Origin: Mesostigma viride
Lineage: Eukaryota > Streptophyta > Mesostigmatophyceae > Mesostigmatales > Mesostigmataceae
Length of the DNA: 64,000 nucleotides
Direction: 5' to 3'
Assembly: GCA_009746045.1 (NCBI GenBank)
Contig: RPFO01000130.1
Location: 122,001 to 186,000 of the forward strand
The notes beneath the pieces were generated by a model, which was given only the letters and a program-made list of their open reading frames with translations, did not search any database and had not been told where the DNA came from. Made by a program: the position numbers and the translations under genes. This document shows, piece after piece, positions 10,701 to 22,700 of this stretch; position 1 is the first letter of the stretch; each line of letters begins with the position of its first letter.

Positions 10701-13700
10701 ATTTTCTTGAACCAGGGCGTGAACGTTTCTTCCCCCTTCTTGCACCCGCCTTGCTTTTGGCCTTGGCCTTCCCTTTCCCATCCACCTTTCCATGCTTTGG
10801 GTCCCGCTCTAACATTTCGACATCACTGCTTTAAGAACCAGATGACGAATGGCGCCGCTTTCGTTGACGTGAAGCTGAATCACGGGAATCATCCAAATGC
10901 GATGGCAAGTCCGCCAGGGAAAGATGTTGATGTGATCCCAAATCAGTGGAACGAGGAGAATTTGGGATCACTCTACCCATGGCTTCGCCCTCCGCCTAGT
11001 TTGCTCGATCCAGGTCGGGACTGATATTGACACTTTCCAAACCACCCTGCAGCTATACAGTAACTAATCGATCCAGGTCGGCATTGTTTGGGCTCTTCGA
11101 CCCTGTGTTCCTCCGCGAGGCCAGGTTTTATTTTAGCCTAAATAGCGCCGAAACTTTTTTCCCACCTACGGCAATAGGTCCGGAGCTGTTTGGCCGGCGG
11201 TAACCACTCACCGGTACGCTTTCCAATCAAATCGAGTGTACCGGCGAGTGGTTACCCGGCCAAATAGCTCCGGACCTATTGCCGCAAGTGGCGAAAAGGT
11301 TCCGGCACTATTTAGGTTTAACTCAGGAGTCAACCGTGTGCTAGTGTGTGAAAGTCGACACTCATGTCGAGCCGCCCTCATCCTGCAAGGAAATAAAGTA
11401 GGCAGGACGATGCAAATCAATTATCGAACCTTGTATGGTGCCTGACCCCAATCAAGGCAAAACTGGCGATGGTTATGATCCTTGTCTATGCGTCTTCATG
11501 ATAAAAAGAGTTGAAATATTTTCTCCACATAAGTGACGCGTTATACTCGTAGTCAAACACGGTATCGGACTTTTAGTTTCCCACCTTCCGGGGAAGGTGA
11601 AAGTTCACGCCCGAAACAGAAGCGTGTTGACACACAATTGGCGGCTGTAACACACAGAGTGCGCCCAGGCGACGTACTCGCAAAAGTATTCCTCAATGGT
11701 CAAGGCGCATGACAAGCTGTTCGCCCGGCCCTGCCGGCCCGCTCACCATGCCAAAATAGACCGGAGTCCCCAACTATTAACCATCAAGGTAGCTGGCTTC
11801 ACCTTGCTCGCAAGTATGGTCAAGTAGCCAGCGCCAACACGGGTCACGGGTTAAGTCACAAACCCACCCAGCCACGGAGGCGGCCGTGGGAAGCCCCCGT
11901 AAAGGATCATGGGCGCCTGGCTGGAGCTCGCTTGGCGTCCACACCCTCTAGGAGCGTCTACCAGAGCCCAAGATAAACGCCCACAACCTGCGGCATTGCT
12001 TGTAAGAAGAAGAACGTTCTTTAGCCAAGCACCCCAGGGCGGCAGGAGAATCCACTAACCTCACCCCCCTCTTCCCCATGTCCGGAGGTTCTGGGCAGAG
12101 CAATCCACCCCTTTCACAGCGGCCCACACTTCTTTCTTGTTGATGTGCATGGTCGGGTCGCGCCAGCGACTCGTGATGCCCACGTGCCACCGTTGATTAT
12201 TGCTCCCTTCGCAGCCTTCGTCAAAGGCCTAGGTGCTGCCAAGGCCGTCTCACCCGTGGTGAGCAGGGTTGGGAATCCCCGCACCTCGCGGCCCTAGGCC
12301 AATTCTGTCACGCCCCCTGGGCCCATCTCAGTCTACATCTTGCCCTGCCCATAACTTGCAGCATCGGAGGCGGCGAGGCCACCACCACCGGAGCCAGGGC
12401 AGCCGCCCGGTCCGCCTCAGAGCACGGGGGCCGATGCCATGGCGCATTCGAGCTCATCCTACACCCCTTGCCACAGGGATAGTGTGTGTTGGCCGTGCCC
12501 CTTCAATTTGCTTCAAGCTATGCTGCGAATTGACAGCCAGGTGCTGCTAAGCATTTGCAGCCACATCCCCCTGCCCACAACGTTCGCCAGCGCCTCAGTG
12601 GTAGCGCGCCCCCTCTCTAGGAGAACACGGGCGTGCTTGACTGGCAAGAGTGCGCTGCTTGGCTTTTGGCTCTAGCACCCATCCCGGCGGTGCACATTTG
12701 GGTACTGCTATGGGTTTCTCGGGTGCTGGTTCATTGGTGCAAAGCCTAGGCACTCAAGCTATAGTCACCATTTGGTCATTCGTTTCCAAAGGTGAGTGGT
12801 GCTTAGATCACGTGTATTGTGGCAGTAGATAGTTGCAGGCAAACGCGACAGGCTACCAAACCAAGAGTCATTTCACCCGGGCATGATCTAGCCGGTCATC
12901 ACGCTGCATGTAGCCTAATCTCATGCGCTGTTCGTGGGCCTAGCTGCTTTTACTGCCACTCAGCTATTATTGTGGGCAATACCTTTTGTCTACGCGGACC
13001 TGCGGCATCTTGAGTTATTCCATGTTTACCCCCCATTCCTTAGGTCTTTGTGAGTCCGGTGGGTGCCGCATACAACACCCGCACTGGCTGGCATTTTTAG
13101 AGGCGTGCTTTTCTTTTTGCTCATTCCCTGGTTGGAACATTCGTCTGTGATGAATGGCTTGCCATTTCTGTCCTTCACAGGATTCTTGCCAGCAATCAGC
13201 TAAGCGGAACCATTCCACACGAGCTGGGGTCTTTGTCCCTCCTTGGATCTCTGTAAGGCTCTCCTCCATGCGCTTGTTTCGTCTGTGCTCTTGTCTGAAC
13301 CTGCTGTCCTTTGAGTGTGTAACTTGCATTTGCCTGCTGGAGCCCAGGAGCCGGCACCGAAGCAGTCTGATTGGTATGCTGCTAATTATATCTTGTTGGT
13401 GCACACGTGTGCCGAGCCCGAAACTGTCTTTTAGTAGACGTGCGACTCCAGGGTAGCCAGACTCTTCATGATAACAATAAGCTGAGCACATTGGGAATTG
13501 GCCCGCATCTGCACATCCTTACCCAAGGGAACACTTAATGCCCCACAAGGCTAGCCTTTGCCCCAAACTGGCAACACAGGGAGGGTGGGTGGGAACAGCA
13601 ACGAGACCGCCATGAGGTAAGGGAGCGAGATTTTATATCCTTTCAAGGCCAACGGTACGGAGCCAACATCTGTCTGTTAACAATCAGATTCCGGCAACGG

Positions 13701-16700
13701 TCTCTCAACACATGGAACCGTTAGCTTCCAGGTATTGCATTTTGCAAAACCATCCCCAACTACACTTACCTCCGGAGTAGGAAAATGTGGACCTCTTAAA
13801 GGCCAGCACAAAATCTGCCAGATACATTCACTCAGCACTCTCAAACCAGGCCGTTGTAAAGGTCATTTTCCCGTGATTCTCGACCTCCGTAATACCAACC
13901 AGGCTACAAAAGCCTCACTCCGAACAAAGTGCCAAGCAATATTCATCTAGCTACAGCGGCTCTCCTTCCATATCACTACAAAGAAACTATGTTCAGAGAA
14001 CCCCGATTCTTCCAACGGGAGTCTGGGACACAACGAGTTGAGTGGCAGCATCCCACCTGAGCTGGGATGCTTGCGCAGACTAGTATTGCTTTTAAGCCAC
14101 ACTGCACCTGCTCGTGCTGATCAAATTTCCTTTCATGCCACTGCTTCTGACATTTCTGCCCGTTGGTATTGTAACCAGCCCTCTATTCATCTTTAACCGA
14201 CATGGGCTGGCACGGCAGCGTCCACACAGTCTGTTTTGTGTCTGTTGCTAAGTTCTTGTTGTTGCATCTCATGATTTTCGCTGATACGACATCGGGGTAG
14301 TTTGCACCAGAGTCTAGAGGCCGGTGGCTGGTTCCTACCAGGAACAGTGATTTTTAACCTGGTAGCAGACTCCATTTTTTTCCAGTGCGTCTGCGGGCGG
14401 GGGGGTCTTTGTGGGATCAATAGCCGAGCATGCGCCATGCGTTTTGACGTGAAATCAACGGATTTCTTTTCTTTTGTGGTCACAATGCTCGTGTTTGCTT
14501 ACGCCCTTTTTTTGGCCGCACTGCGAGTGCAAACAAACGAGTGGCGAGACCAGCTATAAAACGTGTTTTCAGATCATGCCAATCTAAGGCGGTATACATT
14601 GTTTTCGTCGGGTTATTCCTAAGGTCCGCTTGTCGCGTACATGGTATTATACATCCGCGCGCTAGAGTAGACCACCGACAGTACGATGCTGTCAGGCGGA
14701 CCGCCAGGATGCTCACGCAATATCGCAGGCGGCAGGTGTGGGAAACATCTAAGGAAGACGCTGCGCATTGGAGCAGGCTGGGGGATAATTGTATGCTCTT
14801 GGGGGGGGATGCGACAGGGCGGCAAGAACGCAGGTACCATGCAGTGCGCTATGTGTCGCAGATGCTATACAATACGGTACTAACGAGTCACTGGCAGGTT
14901 GCGATGCCATCTGCCATCACCTACAGATCAGTGTGTGACAGCAAGGGCAGCCTGCATGGCAGTGCTTGTTATATAATGCGGAGGAGTACACTTGTTTGAT
15001 GGCGCAACTCACCTTTAGGTGTGGTAAGCGTAGGTGATGCAGAGCCGCATAAACGCAGCGGGACTTGATCTACCGCTAGCACTTGGGTGTCACAGGCAAT
15101 GCACGGCATTTGCGCTTGGTCGTTCAGGTGCATGCTGTAGTACTCACGCCGGCTGGTTTACAGGAATAGATAGCATGCCCATGGACGTGGGTGTGCTATC
15201 GACGTATACGCAGCGCAATTGCTTGTGCTTGTGCAGGCAATCGTGATGTCATATAAATTCAGATTGTCGTCCCATATGTGGGGTGTGGGCCACCCCGGCA
15301 TTTCAGTATGTTTCGGGGTACACTCACAGAAGTGAGGTGCCGTAGTCTACGCACCAGTACACCTACAGCGGTGCACTTGGTGACAAATGTCAGCATGAGG
15401 GCAAACCCTGATCGATCCAATACATGGGTCACGTTGGACGCTGGAATAGATATAGCTGGAGCGCGTGGAGCTGAAGCAAGGTTTCCGCAGGGCTCCAACT
15501 CAGCTGTTTCATACACATGGCGCCGTTTGCGGCATCCCTTTTGTGTGGCTCTCCAGGGTTCACTGTATAAAGCACGTGACAGCACTTCAGGATTACCTGC
15601 ACGCCTTTTTCATTCGGATTTTGACGTGTACATTGCAGAGGGGCTATGCAGACACTACAGGATTTGTGACACAAAGATTGGCCGTTATGTGCGCCACTTT
15701 CATATTTTGTCTGAATAGCATAGTTACGTTAGTGCCAGAATAGCTTTCATGGGCTTCTGAAATGATTTTTACGATCCCTTAGCTCCCAAAAAGACCAGCA
15801 ATGAATGGTGCCCTGCCACAATTGCAGCAGTTACAGTGGCCTTAATTAAGGTTTCTCAGTCCGCACGCGGAAGCAAGAAGCCACCAGGGTGGGAGGGAGG
15901 GAAAGAAAAACAACTGCGGATCATTGCCTGCCTAGCTTGCTGAAGGGATGGTCCGCCGACACATCGGCTGACATCATCCTAAAACGGCATGCGTCACACA
16001 CCGGCCTTATAAATCCTGAAACGCCACTAAAATTAGCCCAGTCAGACAACCCCAGGGTAGTACGCAAACGGTACCAGTACTAGTACACCAAGTCCTTCAA
16101 ACTGACAGCTACCAATCTCGCCCATCGACCCTTCGGGTCGGTCGGAGTCTCATATCTCATAATTACTCTCGACTTATTAACGTCACTCCAGCATTCAGAT
16201 TCGCTAGGCAACCAGCTGACCCACGGGTCCCTAGCATGTTAGCTGTTGCTCAGTTAACAAACAATTTCGGATCTCCACAAGCAAGTTGTATAAAATCTAC
16301 TGTAAATTTTTCGGACCCCTTCACAAAAGCCACCGACCCTTATAAACAACCGGGTCCTCCAACGAAGAATAGTCGAGTTTGGAACCCTTTACAGAATCAG
16401 AGTAGCGCCAACCCATGTCGTAGACAACCTTTCGCATCGCAGGCCAAGGCATAGCGGCCAAATGTTTCCCGCATGCGATAATTAGACTATATTCAGAGAA
16501 AACAGACTAAGATCACTAAGCTCCCAAGAAGACCAGCATTTGATTAATACAATAAGTGGAGCCCTGCCACAATTGCAGCAGTTACAGTGGCCTTAATTAA
16601 GGTTTCTCAGTCCGCACGCCGAAGCAAGAAGGCTCCACCCAATCACCCCCCCCTGGCGCCAACCCCATTGCGCCGATTAATCTCGTGACCACCATGCGCT

Positions 16701-19700
16701 AAAGAGCGCATCGCAACATCCATGGCGTATCGCAACATCCATGGCGACTAAGCTTGCGCTTGGCTTTTATAACCCCCACAAGGGCCCGCTGCTTGGGAAA
16801 CAGCACAAGTCGGTGACCACCCTAAAAGCAAGGCCATTCACCAAAAAGGGAAGGGGTTCTACGACACCATAATAGACCGAGCCGCACAGCGGGTGCTGAG
16901 CTGAGAAAGGAACGACAAAGGTCTGGCGCTGCCTCACCTCCCTGAGACACCCTCCCCAACTCGAGTCTCTCGATTGGGAATCATTTTTAGCGTCAGAATG
17001 CAGGCCTCGTGCGGCTCCTACAATCCCCAATCACCCCTCCTTGGCAGGGGCGACTGGAACAAACGGACCAGGCTGCCGCCACAACAGTAATAATTTGTGA
17101 AAACAGGCCATTCCTGACAGGAACTTGGCTCGTGACCTCTAGAGTCCAAGCCACGACACGCGCACCACCGCATGGTGGCAAGTCTATGATGTGACAACTT
17201 AAGAAACTTATAAACAGCTTCGCAGAAGCTGGTCAAACGGCCGAAGTAGCTCCCATGCCAAAATGACCAGCAGCCGGGGAAAATGACATGGGGGTAATTT
17301 TTTAAGTTGTCGCCAACTCTGCTATGCTTGGTCAAACAACTTAGCGGGTTGTGCCTCCATCTGCCTCACTATAAGGCAGGTGCGACCCGCGCTAGAATGT
17401 GCAATTTTGCACAGGCGGCCATTGCTGCCATTGAGAAAGAAAAACAACTGCGGATCATTGCCTGCCTAGCTTGCTGAAGGCATGGTCCGCCGACACATCG
17501 GCTGACATCATCCTAAACCGACATGCGTCACGCTCCGGCCTTATTAATAATGATAACGCCACTAGAAGTAGCCTAGTCAGACAACCCCAGGGTAGTACGC
17601 AAACCGTACCGGTACTAGTACACGAAGTCCTTAAAACTGACAGCTACCAATCTCGCCCATTGACCCTTCGAGTCGGTCTGAGTCTCATATCTCATAATTA
17701 CTCTCAACTTATTAAAAACACTCCATCATTCAGATTCGCTAGGCAACCAGCCGACCCACGGGTCCCTAGCATCATGTTAGCTAGTTATGCTCAGTTAACA
17801 TCCAACTTCATATCTCCACAAGCAAGTCGTATGAAATCTACTGTTCATTTTTCGGCCACCGATCCTTGTAAACATCCGGGTCCTCCAAAGAAGATTAGTC
17901 GAGTTTGGAACCCTTTACATAATCAGAAAATCGTCAACCCATGTTGTAGACAAACTTCCACATCGCAGGCCAAAGCATAGCGGCCATATGTTTCCCGCAT
18001 GTGTTAATTAGACTATATTCAGAGAAAACCAAGTGTAGTCGTTTTCAGTGTGCTGAGCAAACACAACTTGTGGCGCGGGACTGCGCACACCTGTGATAGG
18101 AATCCGACAGCACATTTCGTGCTTGATTGGTATTAAATTGTATATTTGAGAAAGGGACCACGCGTACTGCGTGTAGTCTCTTCACCGCTTCCACGGTGGA
18201 GCCTACCGTTTTCCCTCTCTTTTTTAGGCAAGGCTTTATGGCCATCTATCTTGAGGGCACAAGCTTGGTCGACTCATGCCGTCCTATCTTGCAGGTAGGT
18301 GTGGCTGTATAAACAGAGACTATCACTGAGAAAACGGGTTTTGTTTGATCTTTTGTTTCTGTGGCTCCCATGATGAGCCTAGCTGCTCCTTTTTTAGCGA
18401 CTTCCAGGGCAATGCCCAGCACGTCAGGCATATAATGTAATTAAATTGCGTACTGTCATGGGTTTCTCGGGTGCTGGTGCATTGGTGCAAAGCCTAGGCA
18501 CTCAAGCTATAGTCACCATGTGGTCATTTGTTTCTAAAGGTGAGTGGTGAGATCATGTGCATTGTGGCAGGAGATAGTTGCACGCAAACCGGACACGCTA
18601 CCAAACCAGATTCATTCAACGCGGGCATGATCTAGCCGGTCGTCAGGCTGCATGTATGCCAAATCTCATGCGCTGTACGTGGGCCTAGCAGCTATAAACT
18701 GCCGCTCAGCTAGTCCTGTGGGCAATGCTTCTTGTCTATGCAAATGCACGTCATCGTGAGTTATTTCATGTTTACCCCCCATTCGTTAAGTCTTTGTGAG
18801 TCCGGTGGGCTCAGACGTAACACCCGCGCTGCCTGGCATTTGTCCTGTTGCTCATTCCCTGGTGGGCACATTCGTCTGCGATGCTTGGCTTGATATTTCT
18901 GTCCTTCACAGGCACCTTTTCAACAACCAGCTAAGCGGCACCATTCCACACGAGCTGGGGTCACTGTCCTCCCTGCAATGGCTGTAAGCCTCAAGTGCTT
19001 GTTTTGAGGTCTCGAAGTTGTCCTCCTTGAATCATGCGTAAGCCTCCAGGTGCTTGTTTGCCAATGCTCTCGTCGCTGTCCTTTTTTGTTGCGTAACTTG
19101 CCTTTGCCTGCTGGAGCCCAGGAGCCAGCACCAAAGCTGTCTGATTGGTATGTTGCTTACTATTCGGTTTTCTCTGAATATAGTTTACTTAACGCATGCG
19201 GGAAAGATAGGGCCGCTATGGCTTGGCCTGCATGTGGAAGGCTGTCTGCGACATGGGCTGACTAATTCGATCTGTACAAAGGGTTTTCTGCTCGCCTGAA
19301 TTTTCCTTGGATGACCCGGTTGTTTATATGGGTCGGTGGCTATTAATTTAGTGGTCCGAAAAAGTTTATAGTAGGTTTTATACGACTTGCTTGCAAAGAT
19401 TCATATTTGGTTGCACCGGCTGAGATTAGCTAGGGACCTGTGGGGTCGGCTGGTTGCTTAATGAATCTAGAGCTGACTGATTTGTTTTTTAGTTATTCCT
19501 GATTAATTATTGTATAGTGGACTCGGACCGGCCCAAGGGGTCAATGGGCGAGATTTATGTTTGTCAGCCTTGAGAACGTTGTACAACTACCTGTGCGGAT
19601 AACGCACTAGCCTGGGGGTGCACAGCCACATTCTTTGTAGTGGAGCTTTCAGCACTGTTCAGGCCAGCGCGTGGCGCATGCCGGTGTACATTAATTTATG

Positions 19701-22700
19701 ATGATGTCAGCCTGTGTATTGGCGGACCATGCCTTAAGCAAGCTAGGCCGGCAACGATCCGCAGTCGTTTCTTTTCCCTCCCTCCCACCTTGGAGGCTTC
19801 TTGCTTCAGCCTGCGGATTGAGAAACCTTTAGGCCACTGCAACTGGTGCATTTGGGCAGGGCTCCGCTTGTTGTATCAAACAAATGCTGGTCTTCTTGGG
19901 AGCTTCGTGATCTTAAATATTGTTGGTGAACATGTGTGTTGCGCCTGAATCTGTCTTTCTGACCACAGGCGGCTGCAAGGCATGAAGCTCAGCGGCAGCA
20001 TCCCACCTGAGCTGGGATCCTTGGGCAGACTGAAAAACCTGTAAGCCACACTGCATGTGCTCGTGCTAATCAATTGGCCGCACATGCCGTTGCTTGTGGC
20101 ATTTCTGCCCGGTGCAGTTGTAACAGGCCCTCTATTCGTCATCGCCAACACCGATATGAGCTGGCACAACAGCATCCATTCCGTCTGATGTTTTGGCTGT
20201 AGCTCATTTTCTGTTGGTGCATCTCATGATTTACGCTTGATGTGACATTTGTGTAGTTGGCACCGGAATCTGGAGACCCATGCCTGGTTCCTGCCAGGAA
20301 CAGGCCGAGCTTTTACCTGGTAGCAGATTCCATTTTTTTTTCCAGTTTGTCTGCGGACGTGGGGGTCCTTGTGAGCTCAGGAGCCTCGCGGGCGTTCGGG
20401 CTTTGAAGGGAAATTGAAGGATTTCTTTTATTTTTTTGGTCACACTGCTCGTGTTTTTGCCGGCGCCCTTTTTTTGGTCTGGATGATCTCCCGATCTACT
20501 AGTTTGCTTAATATTTGCCCGGGTATCGGAACGAGAAAGGCGAGGGATGCCGCTGGTTGCAAACCAGCATGGGATAGCCAGCTATAACTAGACAGACCTG
20601 CATCCGGCAGAGGCCGGCGGAAAAATAGGCCTGGGAGCTGATATGGGGTGTCCTGGGACTAGAAATATACTTCGAGCATGGGGGGGGGGGGGGGGGGGGG
20701 CTGAATTTTGCAAAGGGTCTCTGGTTTACCCCCTGAAGGTAGTTCAAACCAAGTAGAACTAGTAGTCCTGAAGCTAGTACAAACTGGTACAATTAGTTCA
20801 AATTGTTGCTTATCGTTGCAAAGATTCACCTGGGGGCCTGGGGGGGTAATCCCAGGGTCGGCAATATACATAAGAGGGCCCTCTGATGTAGTTCACAGAA
20901 AATACGGCTAGTAGAAAGTTAGCAGTGCCAGTACAATGTTAGGACTGGCAGGCCATAGTATCTGCAGTTGGAAGGAATGCCTTCCAGCGACGATGCCCCA
21001 GGACTTGAACTTTTGCCACGGGGGTGGCATCTGCTGGGGATGCGTCGAAATGCACAACTTAAAGAGTCCAGTGGCAACAAGCTGGTAAAGATGTGCTGGT
21101 ATATAGCTGCCGGCGGCTTGCCCGAACCTTCATTCATTTTCCCACCCACCCGCTCTACCGATAGAAGGGGGGTGATGCGCAGCAGCTTTCGGCTGCTTTG
21201 TTTTCTTTAAATGTGTCTCGTAGTCGGTGTCAGCCCGGCCTTGTCCAACACATACTGTAGTAAATTTTTCTGTTGTTCCTCATTATGCAGTGGGAGTGGG
21301 AGAGCAGGCATAATGCAACACCGGCACATGTCTTTGGTCGGGTTATTGCTAAGGTTGGCTTGTCGCTTCCGTGTCATTATGCGTCCGCGCTAGTGTTTCT
21401 AGTGGTGGGATGCGTGCATCAACCGTTGACCCGTCAGACGTTGACGCGTTGAGACTTACCCTCACCTCAGATGTCTGACTCGGATCAAGTCGTCATGCGT
21501 CAGACAGGTCAATTGATGCGTGCCTACACCACAGGTTGGCCGCGCCGGGCCTGCACATAGCCCTGTACTTAGGTACCTCCTCATACGGAATGCAACTGAA
21601 AGGCTAGCTAACCAAGTAGGTACTAGAAATCTACAAAGTCAAGCTCAGGTCTGCTCACAGATATGCTTTAGAATCTGTGGAATCCTCCGCAGGCTGTTGT
21701 TATGCCCAAGTGCCAGACCTGCCGCGCCCTTTGTCTGCTTGGCGATGTTACGTAACGTGGTATTAAACCCAGCAGCCGAGGACAACGAGGCGATGGTCGT
21801 TGCTAAGGCATAATGTGTAGGATTGATGAAGCCCTGCAAGGTTACCTGACTTTTTCGAGTATGAGTGCCTTTTTCGTATGTAGCCTGCTTTTCAATTATT
21901 TTTTGGTATTTGTTTTAGATTAGTTCGCAAAAGATTTATATCCTTCCATAGGATGCGTAGGGAATTTTCGGGCAAAGAATATTGTTTGGTCCACGTTTAT
22001 GATATAGTCCAATTTAGTGAACTAAAGAAGGGTCAGCGTCCTGTTGGTCGCGTTTGGGGGGGGTGAAGAGACGGCGTTGAATAATTATGTTTGGATCTTT
22101 TAAGCCTTTGGGTTATTTCTCTGAGCTATGCTCACTTGATCTGTGACTCACTGCGGAAGGGGGCTGTCTGGCCGCTGTATTGCCTCACTGCATGGTAGTG
22201 GACATAGGGGAAGGGGCGCCGCGCCAGGTCATGACCAAGGGGTGGGGTCAACATACCTCTTGTGGCGTGGCGCTAGAGTAGGCCTGTGTACATACTGGAG
22301 TGGAGTTGGTGTCGCGAGGTCCTTTTTCAGCTTCTATCCATTGACGGCGGTGACGAATACCAGCCATGGCGGCTGGTGTGAAACTCAAGTGGAGCTCCCG
22401 GCCTCCCCGCGGGGGGGGGGGCTGGGATTAAATTGCGATAGTCACGCGCAGTGGGGGCCGGCGAGATGCTCGGTGTTGTCGAGGTGTGGACCTCGATATT
22501 GGGCCAATGGGCACCGGCTGTTATGGCCAAAGAGAATTTTCTTGCTCCGCCCAAAGAGTACAGCATTACGGGTGCCAGCCGACCTGCCCCAGGTGGTGCA
22601 AGCCGATTTGTCCGTGTCGGACTGGTGGCCAGCTCGGAGATGCCGGTTAATGCTGTAACGGTTGAAGGCATAAGCCAGAGGGGGGGGGCGGCGGCTTATT

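Larger units (their letters stand above)
7673..10815 (-). mobile_element. hAT-superfamily transposase relic (ZNF862/KIAA1586-like)
   Basis: On the minus strand three fragments follow in the order of this family: a zinc-finger N-terminus (10815-10468), a central segment with [10 protein letters not shown] (10435-10085), and a long ORF with GISTDGAKL and [10 protein letters not shown] (9468-8170). A C-terminal remnant reads [20 protein letters not shown] (about 8000-7920), typical of the hAT dimerisation region. Terminal inverted repeats and an 8-bp target duplication were not found. Separate frames and stops in the C-terminal part suggest decay. Confidence 0.7.

Noticed and set aside
15278-15718. 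146-residue ORF partly repeated at 31397-31693
   Set aside because: Similarity between copies is at DNA level and extends outside the ORF. Starts and ends differ, so a shared repeat is the simpler explanation.
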